Below, one piece after another: positions 1-6,236 of a stretch of DNA of 14,892 nucleotides (the first letter of the stretch is position 1; the number at the start of each line of letters is the position of its first letter). The notes under the pieces were generated by a model that was not told where the DNA came from, searched no databases, and saw nothing but the letters and a program-made list of their open reading frames with translations. This DNA comes from Candidatus Aerophobota bacterium (GTDB taxonomy: Bacteria; Aerophobota; Aerophobia; Aerophobales; JAGHCO01): NCBI GenBank assembly GCA_021160405.1, contig JAGHCO010000190.1, positions 1-14,892 on the forward strand. The letters run 5' to 3'. Position numbers and translations under genes: made by a program.

Positions 1-1134
1 CTTATAAGCTTCCCTATCATGTTTAAATTTAATTTCCAATTTATTATAAACATTCCTGAAACCTTTAATCCCCCCGTACTCTCCAGTAGTTATTTTCCTT
101 CCCGTTTCTATTATTTCTGGATCGCCTCTGCCTAATTCCTCAAAATCGTAGAGCTCATAGTTTCTCCTATCTTTTAAAGCTCCATCAGCGTGAATTCCTG
201 ATTCATGGGCAAAAGCATTGCCCCCTACTCCTACCTGATTTACAGGAATGGGAACACCAAAGGCATAGGAAGCGTATTTGGCAATCTTCCAAGCTTTGGA
301 TAGGTCAACTCTCTCATCCAGCAAATTTAAGTCTTTTAAACCGCTGCTCTTCTCTAAAGCTAATATTACGGAGACCAAATCAGCATTTCCTGCCCTTTCC
401 CCCATTCCATTTATAGTAGTATTGATATAGGCATCTACTCCGCTATCTATAGCTCCCTTTGCCCCGGCAACTGAACAGGCAACAGCCATCCCTAAATCAT
501 TGTGGCAATGAAGTTCAATGGGAAGTTGAATTTCTTGAGCTAAATTTTTCACTCGGTGATAAATTGTGAAAGGGTCATCATAACCAAGGGTATCACAGTA
601 TCTTATTCTATCAGCCCCATATTCCTTAGCTGCCAGGCAGAACTCAATTAAAAAATCATCATCAGTCCTGGAAGCATCCTCAGCATTAATCCCTACTGTC
701 TTTATTCCTCCCTTTTTAGCCGTTTCCAAAGATTCTGTCATCATTCCTATAATACTGGGTTTGTGAGGATCCTCTTTAGGACTTCTAACTACCCTTCCTT
801 GAAATTTACCTTTTACCATTTGCTGAGAGGTGGAAATAGAGATATTGATGTGCTCTACCCCTATATTCAGAGCCTTTTTTACATCTTCTTTAACAGCTCT
901 GCACCAACCAGATAAAATTATTGGTTTTAGAACTCCCATTTTAGCTAACTCTAAATTAGCTTTAAGATAGTTTACCTCATGATTGGTAAAAGGAAAACCA
1001 AACTCAGATTGATAAATTCCCATTTCATTCAAATAAAGATTGATAATGGTTTTTTCCAATTTAGCCAATCCCAAGCGAGAAGTTTGAACTCCGTCCCTGT
1101 TGGTAACATCGATAATATAAATTTTATTTTTCAT
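1..1134 (-). CDS. Homocitrate / 2-isopropylmalate / Re-citrate synthase family protein, C-terminus cut off by window edge
   Basis: This is an HMGL-like (DRE-TIM metallolyase) enzyme that should condense acetyl-CoA with a 2-oxo acid. 378 residues are visible with no stop before the left edge. The start is an ATG overlapping the last 11 nt of rplI, so translation is probably coupled. Visible motifs are the N-terminal acid/metal motif at residues 9-18 (DVTNRDGVQT, replacing the usual DTTLRDGEQ), AEDASRTD at 151-158, the metal-binding HCHND at 209-213, GMGERAGNADL at 243-253 and FAHESGIHADG at 308-318. The AEDASR and HESGIH motifs favour the homocitrate-synthase branch. The altered N-terminal motif makes a Re-citrate synthase, known from Clostridium kluyveri and Dehalococcoides, a serious alternative. 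The family is certain; the substrate is not. Lying at the end of a ribosomal-protein operon, it gets no pathway hint from its upstream neighbours. Confidence 0.88.
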   Translation of the reverse strand, partial: MKNKIYIIDVTNRDGVQTSRLGLAKLEKTIINLYLNEMGIYQSEFGFPFTNHEVNYLKANLELAKMGVLKPIILSGWCRAVKEDVKKALNIGVEHINISISTSQQMVKGKFQGRVVRSPKEDPHKPSIIGMMTESLETAKKGGIKTVGINAEDASRTDDDFLIEFCLAAKEYGADRIRYCDTLGYDDPFTIYHRVKNLAQEIQLPIELHCHNDLGMAVACSVAGAKGAIDSGVDAYINTTINGMGERAGNADLVSVILALEKSSGLKDLNLLDERVDLSKAWKIAKYASYAFGVPIPVNQVGVGGNAFAHESGIHADGALKDRRNYELYDFEELGRGDPEIIETGRKITTGEYGGIKGFRNVYNKLEIKFKHDREAYK

Positions 1135-1579
1135 TTTTCTTCTTTACCTCTACTTGCAAAGATATTTCTACTTCTGGATGTAACTTTATAAAAACTCTCC
1201 TAATTCCAATTACTCGGATAGGCTCATCTAAAATAATCTTACGGTGGTCGATTTCCAAATTGAATTTTCTCTTAATCTGCTGGGCAACATCCTGGGTAGT
1301 AACCGAGCCAAATAACTTCCCTCCTTCTCCTACATCTCTTTCTATAACTAAGTTGGTCCCTTTTAACCTTTCCTGAATTCTAATAGCTTTAAATTTCTCT
1401 CTTTCTCTTTTTTTCTGGATTATTTTTTTTCTCTCCTCCAACTGTTTAATTTCACTGGGAGTAGCTCGAAGAGCAAGCTTTTTTGGGATAAGAAAATTTC
1501 TGGCATAACCATCACTTACCTCAACTATCTCATCCTTATTACCTAAATTTTCCAGGGATTGTTCTAATATCACCTTCAT
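1124..1579 (-). CDS. rplI: 50S ribosomal protein L9
   Basis: L9 binds 23S rRNA near the L1 stalk base with its N-terminal domain and extends away from the large subunit. The 151-residue length is normal for the family. The N-terminal signature MKVILEQSLENLGNKDEIVEVSDGYARNFLIPKKLA is present in pieces: VILEQ at 3-7, then GYARNFLIPKKLALRAT at 24-40. A charged helix rich in K, E and R (about 42-75) is the rigid linker. The C-terminal domain contains GKLFGSVTTQDVA near 85-100. The ATG is preceded by a strong AAAGGAGAGG ribosome site. It follows rpsR by 12 nt and overlaps the downstream synthase gene by 11 nt. Confidence 0.97.
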   Translation of the reverse strand: MKVILEQSLENLGNKDEIVEVSDGYARNFLIPKKLALRATPSEIKQLEERKKIIQKKREREKFKAIRIQERLKGTNLVIERDVGEGGKLFGSVTTQDVAQQIKRKFNLEIDHRKIILDEPIRVIGIRRVFIKLHPEVEISLQVEVKKKNEK

Positions 1580-1591
1580 ATTCCCTCTCCT

Positions 1592-1813
1592 TTATTTATA
1601 AGGTAAAAGTCCTATTTGTCTGGCTCTTTTTATGGCTTGAGAGAGCTCTCTTTGATGTTTAGCACATACACCTGTTCTTCTTCTGTTTTTTATTCGAGCA
1701 CGGTTGTCAATGTAGTTTTGCAGGACTTTAGTATCCCTATAATCAATAAAATCTTTAGAAGAGTGACAAAACTGACAAATTCTTCTTCTCCTCTTAAAAA
1801 TCTTTACTGGCAA
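1592..1813 (-). CDS. rpsR: 30S ribosomal protein S18, zinc-ligand form
   Basis: S18 pairs with S6 on the 30S platform. I place the start at the TTG (1811-1813), because AAGGAGG lies exactly 5 nt upstream. That gives 73 residues, the usual S18 size. The frame is open 12 codons further upstream to a GTG, but that start lacks a ribosome site and would place the AAGGAGG inside the coding region. The family signature runs from RRRRICQFC through IDYRD to IKRARQIGLLPY. C13, C16, C50 and H53 (CQFC and CAKH) form a plausible zinc site, a feature of the cysteine-rich S18 variants that E. coli S18 lacks. An inverted repeat (1829-1857) sits just upstream of the ribosome site. Confidence 0.95.
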   Translation of the reverse strand: MPVKIFKRRRRICQFCHSSKDFIDYRDTKVLQNYIDNRARIKNRRRTGVCAKHQRELSQAIKRARQIGLLPYK

Positions 1814-1818
1814 TAATT

Positions 1819-1825
1819 CCTCCTT
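1819..1825 (-). promoter_or_regulatory. Shine-Dalgarno site that decides the TTG start of rpsR
   Basis: A full AAGGAGG on the minus strand lies 5 nt before TTG at 1811-1813. No comparable site precedes the upstream in-frame GTG at 1849, so the shorter 73-residue S18 is preferred. Confidence 0.8.
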
Positions 1826-1828
1826 TGT

Positions 1829-1857
1829 CTTGTTAGATAGTAGTAACACCTAATAGG
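1829..1857. repeat. Inverted repeat, copy 1 of a three-copy family, upstream of rpsR
   Basis: On the minus strand the arms are CCTATTAGGT and ATCTAACAAG, separated by 9 nt. The arms match each other at 7 of 10 positions. They are related to the better-conserved copies at 5275-5301 and 8493-8531. The hairpin would end 3 nt before the AAGGAGG of rpsR, so it could affect initiation there. Confidence 0.6.
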
Positions 1858-1932
1858 GTTTATTATATCTATCCTTTTAATTTAAAATTTATATTACTTC
1901 TTTGCGCCTTGGTGACTTAGTGGCTGAACTAT

Positions 1933-2358
1933 TTACAAATTTTCCTCCTTTTCCATTTCTTCTCCACTCAAAGAAACTTTATTTATCTCATTTTCTACTT
2001 TCTCATCTGCGATTTCTTCTCCAAAGGATTTCTTTAATCTCTGCAAAAATTCTACTCTCCTGGCGATCACCTCAGCTACCCTTCTCCTAATCCCATCTTT
2101 ATCTTCGTAGGAGCGAATTTGAAGTCTTCCCTCCACAGCTACCTGACTGCCTTTTGTTAAATACTCCGAGCATCTTTCCGCCTGCTTTCGCCAGATAACT
2201 ATTGGAATAAAATCAGTCTCTCTCTCACCCTGTTGGTTAATAAAAGGGCGATTCACAGCTAAAGTAAAACTGGCTACCGGTGTACCATCAGGTGTGTAGC
2301 GAAGCTCTGGCTCCCGAGTTAAGTTGCCTATCAGTATTACTCTGTTTAGAGCGGACAT
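1933..2358 (-). CDS. ssb: Single-stranded DNA-binding protein
   Basis: This is an OB-fold protein that coats single-stranded DNA in replication and repair. It has 141 residues from the ATG at 2356-2358, which has AAGGAG 8 nt upstream; the longer in-frame start seven codons earlier is rejected. The N-terminus SALNRVILIGNLTREPELRYTPDG and the segment PVASFTLAVNR are typical SSB. The core runs to about residue 105, followed by a charged tail. The tail ends MEKEENL and lacks the usual DIPF-type tip that recruits partner proteins in many bacteria. Its first 71 nt overlap the end of rpsF in another frame. The rpsF-ssb-rpsR order is the standard bacterial cluster. Confidence 0.95.
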   Translation of the reverse strand: MSALNRVILIGNLTREPELRYTPDGTPVASFTLAVNRPFINQQGERETDFIPIVIWRKQAERCSEYLTKGSQVAVEGRLQIRSYEDKDGIRRRVAEVIARRVEFLQRLKKSFGEEIADEKVENEINKVSLSGEEMEKEENL

Positions 2359-2680
2359 TTTTTTCTCCTTCTTGATCAAAATTTTTCAAAGATGATCTTT
2401 TCTTCTTTATAAGCATTAATTTCGTTACAAAGTCCTCAGAATTAACAAATTTATATATATCTCTTACAAGAGCAGGTTCTATTTGAAAGACTAAAGTTAC
2501 AAAGAATCCCTCTTTTTCCTTGCCTACATCATAGGCAAATTTTCTTTTACCCAACCGGTTAATTTTTTCTACCCTGCCATGGTTTTGTCCAATAAAACTT
2601 TCAATTTTTTTCAACAACTCCTCCCTTTTCTCCTCATCCGCCTGAGAACTAAAGGCAAAAGTCATATCATATATGGACAT
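2288..2680 (-). CDS. rpsF: 30S ribosomal protein S6 with C-terminal extension into ssb
   Basis: S6 binds S18 on the 30S platform. The start is the ATG at 2678-2680, preceded by AAGGAGAGAGG; an in-frame ATG 14 codons earlier would overlap ychF and lacks such a site. The predicted 130 residues begin MSIYDMTFAF and include GRVEKINRLGKRKFAYDVGK around 35-54. The S6 fold should end near residue 94 (LMLIKKK). The remaining 36 or so residues are polar and basic, and the last 23 (from about 108) are encoded inside ssb in a different frame, ending at a TGA. The overlap is 71 nt. Either S6 has a real tail here or a frameshift or assembly error removed an earlier stop. Confidence 0.92.
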   Translation of the reverse strand: MSIYDMTFAFSSQADEEKREELLKKIESFIGQNHGRVEKINRLGKRKFAYDVGKEKEGFFVTLVFQIEPALVRDIYKFVNSEDFVTKLMLIKKKRSSLKNFDQEGEKNVRSKQSNTDRQLNSGARASLHT

Positions 2681-2690
2681 TCCTCTCTCC

Positions 2691-3773
2691 TTAATTAAAT
2701 CTAAAGTGGATAATATCCCCATCCTTTACCAAATAATCTTTTCCTTCCACAGTTAATTTTCCCTCTTCTCTGGCTTTCTTTAAAGACTTGAATCTTAGGA
2801 GTTCAGATACAGTAATTATCTCTGCTCGGATAAATCCCTTTTGCATGTCAGAATGAACCTTTCCTGCTGCCTGAAGGGCGGAAGTACCTTTCCTTACTGG
2901 CCAGGCTTTTACTTCCTCACCCCCTGTAACGGTAAAAAAAGTTATTAAATTTAATAAATGGTAAGCTTCTTCTACAAGTTGGTCTGTACCTTTTATTTTT
3001 ATTCCCATGCTCTCAACAAACTCCCTTTGTTCTTCAAGAGGGAACTCTCTTAGCTCCATTTCCAGTTGAGCACAGACCTCTATCATCCTTTCTTTTTTCT
3101 CAAGAATATATTTCCTCAAATTAACCAATGAAGAAGAGGGAAAATTTAAGTCTTCCTCTCCAATATTAGCTACGTAGATTATTGGTTTTAAAGAGAGTAA
3201 TCCTTCCTCCTTTATCAATTTTTGCTCTTCTTTTGAACATATCATTTTTGGAGATTCCCCTTTCTCCAGAGCATCTTTTAATTTTTCCATTATTATTAAT
3301 TTCTCCTTAGCTTCTTTAACTCCTGACTTTACTAATTTATTTAATTTTGTCAATCTTCGCTGAACTATTTCTAAGTCGGAGAGAAAAAGTTCCAGTTCTA
3401 TAATCTGTATATCTCTAACCGGATTAACAGTTCCCTCAGGATGTGATATTCCCTCTTCAAAGCATCTTGCTACTTCTACTAACACATCCACCCCTCTTAT
3501 TTTACTCAAAAACTCATTTCCTAATCCCTCACCTTGATGGGCCCCCTTAACCAATCCTGCCACATCTACAAACTCGATTTCTGCCGGAGTGACCCTTTGG
3601 GGATTTATCAATTTACCCAATTTTTCTAAGCGAGGATCGGGGACAGAGGTCATCCCCACATTAGGAGAAATAGTACAAAAAGGAAAATTAGCTACTCGAG
3701 CTCCCCCCTTAGTAAGAGCATTAAAAAGAGTAGATTTACCAGCGTTAGGTAAACCTATAATCCCAACTTGCAT
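2691..3773 (-). CDS. ychF: Redox-regulated ATPase YchF (Obg-family, OLA1-type)
   Basis: YchF is a ribosome-associated P-loop protein of the Obg group that prefers ATP over GTP. The length is 360 residues, normal for the family. Motifs are the P-loop GLPNAGKST at 7-15, DVAGL at 70-74, and NIGE at 203-206. That last motif replaces the GTP-specifying NKxD and is the hallmark of the ATP-using members. A coiled-coil region lies around 130-195, and a TGS domain from about 277 ends in DGDIIHFRFN. The ATG follows the rpoD stop by 15 nt. A GGAG overlapping that stop codon is the nearest ribosome site, at a rather long 11-nt spacing. rpsF starts 10 nt downstream. Confidence 0.96.
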   Translation of the reverse strand: MQVGIIGLPNAGKSTLFNALTKGGARVANFPFCTISPNVGMTSVPDPRLEKLGKLINPQRVTPAEIEFVDVAGLVKGAHQGEGLGNEFLSKIRGVDVLVEVARCFEEGISHPEGTVNPVRDIQIIELELFLSDLEIVQRRLTKLNKLVKSGVKEAKEKLIIMEKLKDALEKGESPKMICSKEEQKLIKEEGLLSLKPIIYVANIGEEDLNFPSSSLVNLRKYILEKKERMIEVCAQLEMELREFPLEEQREFVESMGIKIKGTDQLVEEAYHLLNLITFFTVTGGEEVKAWPVRKGTSALQAAGKVHSDMQKGFIRAEIITVSELLRFKSLKKAREEGKLTVEGKDYLVKDGDIIHFRFN

Positions 3774-3788
3774 AATATAAATGGCTCC

Positions 3789-4949
3789 TCATTTGGTGGT
3801 GTAAGTTTCTTTAAGTTGAGATCTCAAATGATCAAGTAGCTCTAAATAGCTTCTTAGTCCTCTTTCCTCTGCCGGAGCACGTAATCTCTTAAGAGCTCTT
3901 TCTTGAATTTGTCTAATTCTTTCCCTGCTCACGCCATATCTTTTCCCAATTTCCCTTAAAGAATACCCTCCTTCTTTTTCCAACCCAAATCTGAGCTTTA
4001 AAATTTCCAACTCTCGTGGATTAGTTACTATTTTTTCCAAGAGATCCCTTACTTCCTTTTTTAACATGTTAAGTGTAACCTCGTATACTGGAGGAGGAAA
4101 AGTAGCGTTGGGAATAAAATCAATCATAGGAGTATCTTTATCTTCACCTACAGGTGTTTCAAAACTCACAGTATTTTGAGTTAGCCCTAATATCTCCTTA
4201 ATCCTTTCCGAGGATATATTAGCTCTTTCAGCAATCTCTTCAGGAGTAGGTTCTCTCTCTAACTCTTGTTCCAATTCTCGAGAAATCACAGTTAATTTCT
4301 TTAATAGATGGACTATATGAATCGGCAGGCGAATAGCCCGGGATTGATCAGTAACTGCTCGAGATAAAGATTGACGTATCCACCAACTGGCATAAGTACT
4401 GAAACGTTTTCCTATTCGATAATCGAATTTATCCACAGCACGGGAAAGACCTATATTTCCCTCCTGGATAAGATCTGAGAAAGAAACGCCTCTACCAATA
4501 TATTTTTTAGCAAAATTCACTACTAATCTTAGGTTGGCTTTCATCATTTTCTTTCTATTCCACTCATACTCAGCTTTGACATCTTCCATTTGCTGGAAAA
4601 GCTCTTTCACTTTTCTCTGATCACTGCCAAAGATACGATAGATTTCCTCTTTTCTTTTCTCTAAAAAGTCAGCTATTTCCCTGACTTTGTCAATATTGTT
4701 TTTGATATATTCTAAATCTTCGATGTCTTTACCACCCATTTTGAAAGACTCAGCTATCTTTGGATATTTTTGAGTAACTTTAATTAATCTCATAACAAGG
4801 TAAGTTAATTTTTCCTTTCCCTCCTTTATCTTAATAGCTAATCTTTGTTCCTCATCAGGTGTAAGGAGAGGAGTTTTACCTATCTCTTTCAGATATTTAC
4901 TTATGGAAGAGGAAACCAAATCTTTTTTTATATTTTTGCCTTTATTCAC
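3789..4949 (-). CDS. rpoD: RNA polymerase sigma factor, RpoD-like sigma-70
   Basis: This directs RNA polymerase to promoters, very probably as the housekeeping sigma. It has 386 residues from a GTG start with GAAGGA 6 nt upstream. Region 1.2 is at about 14-40 (ISKYLKEIGKTPLLTPDEEQ). A moderate non-conserved region spans about 45-130. Region 2 runs from 137 (ANLRLVVNFAKKYIGRG, DLIQEGNIGL at 159-168, then FSTYASWWIRQSL at 183-195). Region 3 covers about 215-285. Region 4 has the helix-turn-helix LREIGKRYGVSRERIRQIQ at 331-349. There is no region 1.1, as in many shorter RpoD proteins. The many near-consensus -35/-10 sites in the window agree with a standard sigma-70. Heading a ychF-rpsF-ssb-rpsR-rplI operon is less usual than the rpsU-dnaG-rpoD context. 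A paralogous group-2 sigma cannot be excluded. Confidence 0.9.
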   Translation of the reverse strand: MNKGKNIKKDLVSSSISKYLKEIGKTPLLTPDEEQRLAIKIKEGKEKLTYLVMRLIKVTQKYPKIAESFKMGGKDIEDLEYIKNNIDKVREIADFLEKRKEEIYRIFGSDQRKVKELFQQMEDVKAEYEWNRKKMMKANLRLVVNFAKKYIGRGVSFSDLIQEGNIGLSRAVDKFDYRIGKRFSTYASWWIRQSLSRAVTDQSRAIRLPIHIVHLLKKLTVISRELEQELEREPTPEEIAERANISSERIKEILGLTQNTVSFETPVGEDKDTPMIDFIPNATFPPPVYEVTLNMLKKEVRDLLEKIVTNPRELEILKLRFGLEKEGGYSLREIGKRYGVSRERIRQIQERALKRLRAPAEERGLRSYLELLDHLRSQLKETYTTK

Positions 4950-4966
4950 TGATAATCCTTCTCGTT

Positions 4967-4985
4967 GATTTTGTTTATCTCATGC
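4967..4985. repeat. Dispersed 19-bp intergenic repeat, copy A
   Basis: GATTTTGTTTATCTCATGC matches 13942-13960 at 17 of 19 bases in the same orientation. A second block, CGTGCGATG, occurs at 5007-5015 and again at 13956-13964. The two blocks are contiguous in the right-hand copy but split here by about 22 nt that repeat part of the motif. It lies in the rpoD leader. Confidence 0.55.
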
Positions 4986-5033
4986 ATTCGTTTATTTCAT
5001 CCTTTCCGTGCGATGATGGTCTTATTAATTTTG

Positions 5034-5060
5034 CCTTTTTGGTCTATCTGGTCTGTTTGG
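5034..5060. repeat. Three degenerate 9-bp tandem units
   Basis: CCTTTTTGG, TCTATCTGG and TCTGTTTGG follow each other directly, all ending in TGG. They lie within the rpoD leader and look like slippage-derived spacer DNA rather than a protein site. Confidence 0.55.
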
Positions 5061-5080
5061 TTCATCCCGTTTAAACCGAT

Positions 5081-5140
5081 ATCAAACTTCTAACGTAGAA
5101 CTTGTTTTCAATTGACTCAACTAATTGCCCTTAACCTCTT
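5081..5140 (-). repeat. Dispersed intergenic repeat shared with 11418-11499 (inverted copy)
   Basis: On the minus strand this reads AAGAGGTTAAGGGC (5127-5140), then an exact 14-bp match TTGAAAACAAGTTC (5098-5111), then three GTT-headed heptamers (GTTCTAC, GTTAGAA, GTTTGAT; 5081-5101). The same order of blocks occurs on the plus strand after leuS. It lies inside the predicted rpoD leader. Confidence 0.65.
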
Positions 5141-5210
5141 CCACTTACTTATGCATCTACTCATTTGCCCTTTACTTAGCTCCTCAGTAGTTAATTTTTC
5201 TTGGATTGTT

Positions 5211-5239
5211 AATATAGCAAAAATATTTTCATTGGTCAA
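5211..5239 (-). promoter_or_regulatory. Candidate sigma-70 promoter for rpoD operon
   Basis: On the minus strand TTGACC (5234-5239) is 17 nt from TATATT (5211-5216), with a TG one base before the -10 (extended -10). The predicted start near 5204 leaves a leader of about 255 nt before the rpoD GTG. An inverted repeat (5275-5301) lies 35 bp upstream. Confidence 0.6.
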
Positions 5240-5274
5240 GAAGCCCGCATTAAACCATATAATTTGCTGCCCAT

Positions 5275-5301
5275 CCTATTAGATAGCAAGCATCTAACAG
5301 G
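5275..5301. repeat. Inverted repeat, copy 2 of a three-copy family
   Basis: The left arm CCTATTAGAT and right arm ATCTAACAGG are separated by 7 nt. The arms pair at 9 of 10 positions and the remaining pair can be G-U on one strand. It lies just upstream of the candidate rpoD promoter and shares its arms with 1829-1857 and 8493-8531. Confidence 0.7.
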
Positions 5302-5811
5302 GCTGCCGAGATTGCTTTCCAAAAATCCGGAGCGATCAAGGCAGATCTATGAGTTCTAACGCGAAAGTTTCTCTCAGGAATTCATGTCCCAAAGCGGACA
5401 AATCCTACCAAGCCACAGTATAAAGATATAAGTAGAACTGAACCTCAACGTTGGAAAACACCACTTGCCCAGGGCAGCCCCAAAACTTTTCCTGAAACTT
5501 AAGGGATAACTCATCAAAAGGAATTATCCTTGATAAACTCTCCCTTTTCGCTAAAATGGAACCATGCTCCCAAACCACACTATGTTTGGCAGAGGCAAGC
5601 AAATAAGGCAGGACCTATAAAAGGAATAATAGGGAAATAAATGTCGCTAAAAAAAGATATTGACAGTGTCCAATACGATGGTTGAAGCTATCATCGAGAG
5701 CCTTTCTAAGGTAGAAAGAATTACTGTAATAGTTTAGTTTTGCTAAAGAGCTTTGGATATTCTTAAAGAACGATCTCACCTTTATTTTAAAATGATATTT
5801 ACGTTGGTATC

Positions 5812-5878
5812 CCGGCTGAAATCCTATAATTAAAGACAAAAGCTTAACTTTTAACTCCAACTATAATCATTCAGCCGG
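5812..5878. repeat. Long inverted repeat downstream of csp
   Basis: CCGGCTGAA (5812-5820) and TTCAGCCGG (5870-5878) are perfect 9-bp complements separated by 49 nt. Three more outer pairs (GGT/ACC) are possible past a bulge. The loop contains a direct repeat CTATAAT (5824-5830, 5861-5867) and a small AAAAG/CTTTT hairpin. It begins 16 nt after the csp stop codon. No U-tract follows, so a classical terminator is not supported; it may be a 3' stabilising structure. Confidence 0.5.
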
Positions 5879-5894
5879 ACCATTTGTTTCTACA

Positions 5895-6101
5895 CTATCC
5901 CTGTTTCACTACATTAACTGCCTGAGGGCCCCGCTCGGTCTCCTGTACGTCAAAGGATACTTTATCACCCTCCTTTAGACTCTTAAATCCTTCCTGGGCA
6001 ATGTTGGAAAAGTGTACAAAAACATCTTTCCCATCCGCTCGTGCAATAAACCCATAACCTTTGCGGTCATCAAACCATTTGACTATTCCTTCTTCTGACA
6101 C
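5895..6101 (-). CDS. Cold-shock protein family (CspA-like) RNA chaperone
   Basis: A small single-domain OB-fold protein that binds single-stranded RNA and DNA and melts RNA structure. 68 residues is the typical size. The start is GTG with an AGAGGTG site 5 nt upstream. The core is GIVKWFDDRKGYGFI (5-19), containing the RNP1-like KGYGFI, and the RNP2-like DVFVHF at 26-31. It ends near ERGPQAVNVV as expected. It has its own consensus promoter and a leader of only about 36 nt, unlike the long thermosensing leader of E. coli cspA. It is divergent from the PAC2 gene. Confidence 0.95.
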   Translation of the reverse strand: MSEEGIVKWFDDRKGYGFIARADGKDVFVHFSNIAQEGFKSLKEGDKVSFDVQETERGPQAVNVVKQG

Positions 6102-6143
6102 CTATACACCTCTTTATAGTAATTTATTGACAAAACTTAGTAA

Positions 6144-6172
6144 ATTATATCACTTCCCTTAAAAAATGTCAA
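6144..6172 (-). promoter_or_regulatory. Perfect consensus sigma-70 promoter for csp
   Basis: On the minus strand TTGACA (6167-6172), a 17-nt spacer and TATAAT (6144-6149) match consensus at all 12 positions with ideal spacing. The start should be near 6137, giving a leader of about 36 nt to the GTG. It predicts strong constitutive expression. Confidence 0.88.
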
Positions 6173-6177
6173 GCAAG

Positions 6178-6206
6178 TTGCTAATGAGTAATAAATTTGC
6201 TAAAAT
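6178..6206 (+). promoter_or_regulatory. Candidate sigma-70 promoter for the PAC2-family gene
   Basis: TTGCTA (6178-6183), a 17-nt spacer and TAAAAT (6201-6206) with TG one base upstream of the -10. The predicted start is near 6213, about 24 nt before the ATG, leaving room for the AAAAGGAGG ribosome site. The -35 sits next to the -35 of the csp promoter, so the two face outward from a shared centre. Confidence 0.65.
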
Positions 6207-6236
6207 TTGTTAAATATCTTTTAAAAGGAGGAAAAA

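Larger units (their letters stand above)
4950..5894. other. 945-bp region without a convincing gene (rpoD leader plus csp downstream DNA)
   Basis: From right to left it holds a long inverted repeat after csp (5812-5878), unassigned DNA (about 5303-5800), an inverted repeat (5275-5301), a candidate rpoD promoter (5211-5239) and short-period repeats (4967-5140). Frames of 65 and 81 codons exist on the minus strand but lack ribosome sites and recognisable motifs. I looked for tmRNA, RNase P RNA and SRP RNA signatures. Only a short SRP-like run near 5325-5345 was found, and it lacks the conserved GGAAGGAAGCA loop, so I make no RNA call. Confidence 0.6.

Noticed and set aside
1900..1926. CTTGGTGA/CTTAGTGG short repeat in the ssb-rpsR gap
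   Set aside because: Two imperfect 8-bp units are too little to call on their own, though they fit the repeat style of the other spacers.
2681..2722. Longer start for rpsF 14 codons upstream
   Set aside because: It would overlap ychF and has no ribosome site, while the ATG at 2680 has AAGGAGAGAGG.
5325..5345. Possible SRP RNA (TCCGGAG... AAGGCAG run)
   Set aside because: The conserved GGAAGGAAGCA loop is missing and flanking pairing is weak.
5405..5602. 65-codon minus-strand frame
   Set aside because: It has no convincing ribosome site, no recognisable motif and an unusual composition. It lies in a repeat-rich non-coding stretch.
5642..5686. Short plus-strand frame from an ATG preceded by AAAGGAATAATAGGG, considered as a decayed gene
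   Set aside because: It ends after 14 codons, and the frames after it hold several stops and no recognisable protein.
5615..5860. 81-codon minus-strand frame
   Set aside because: It spans half of an inverted repeat, lacks a ribosome site, and its sequence matches no family I know.
6127..6149. Plus-strand TTGACA at 6127 as a promoter for PAC2
   Set aside because: No good -10 is found at 16-18 nt; the site at 6178-6206 fits better.
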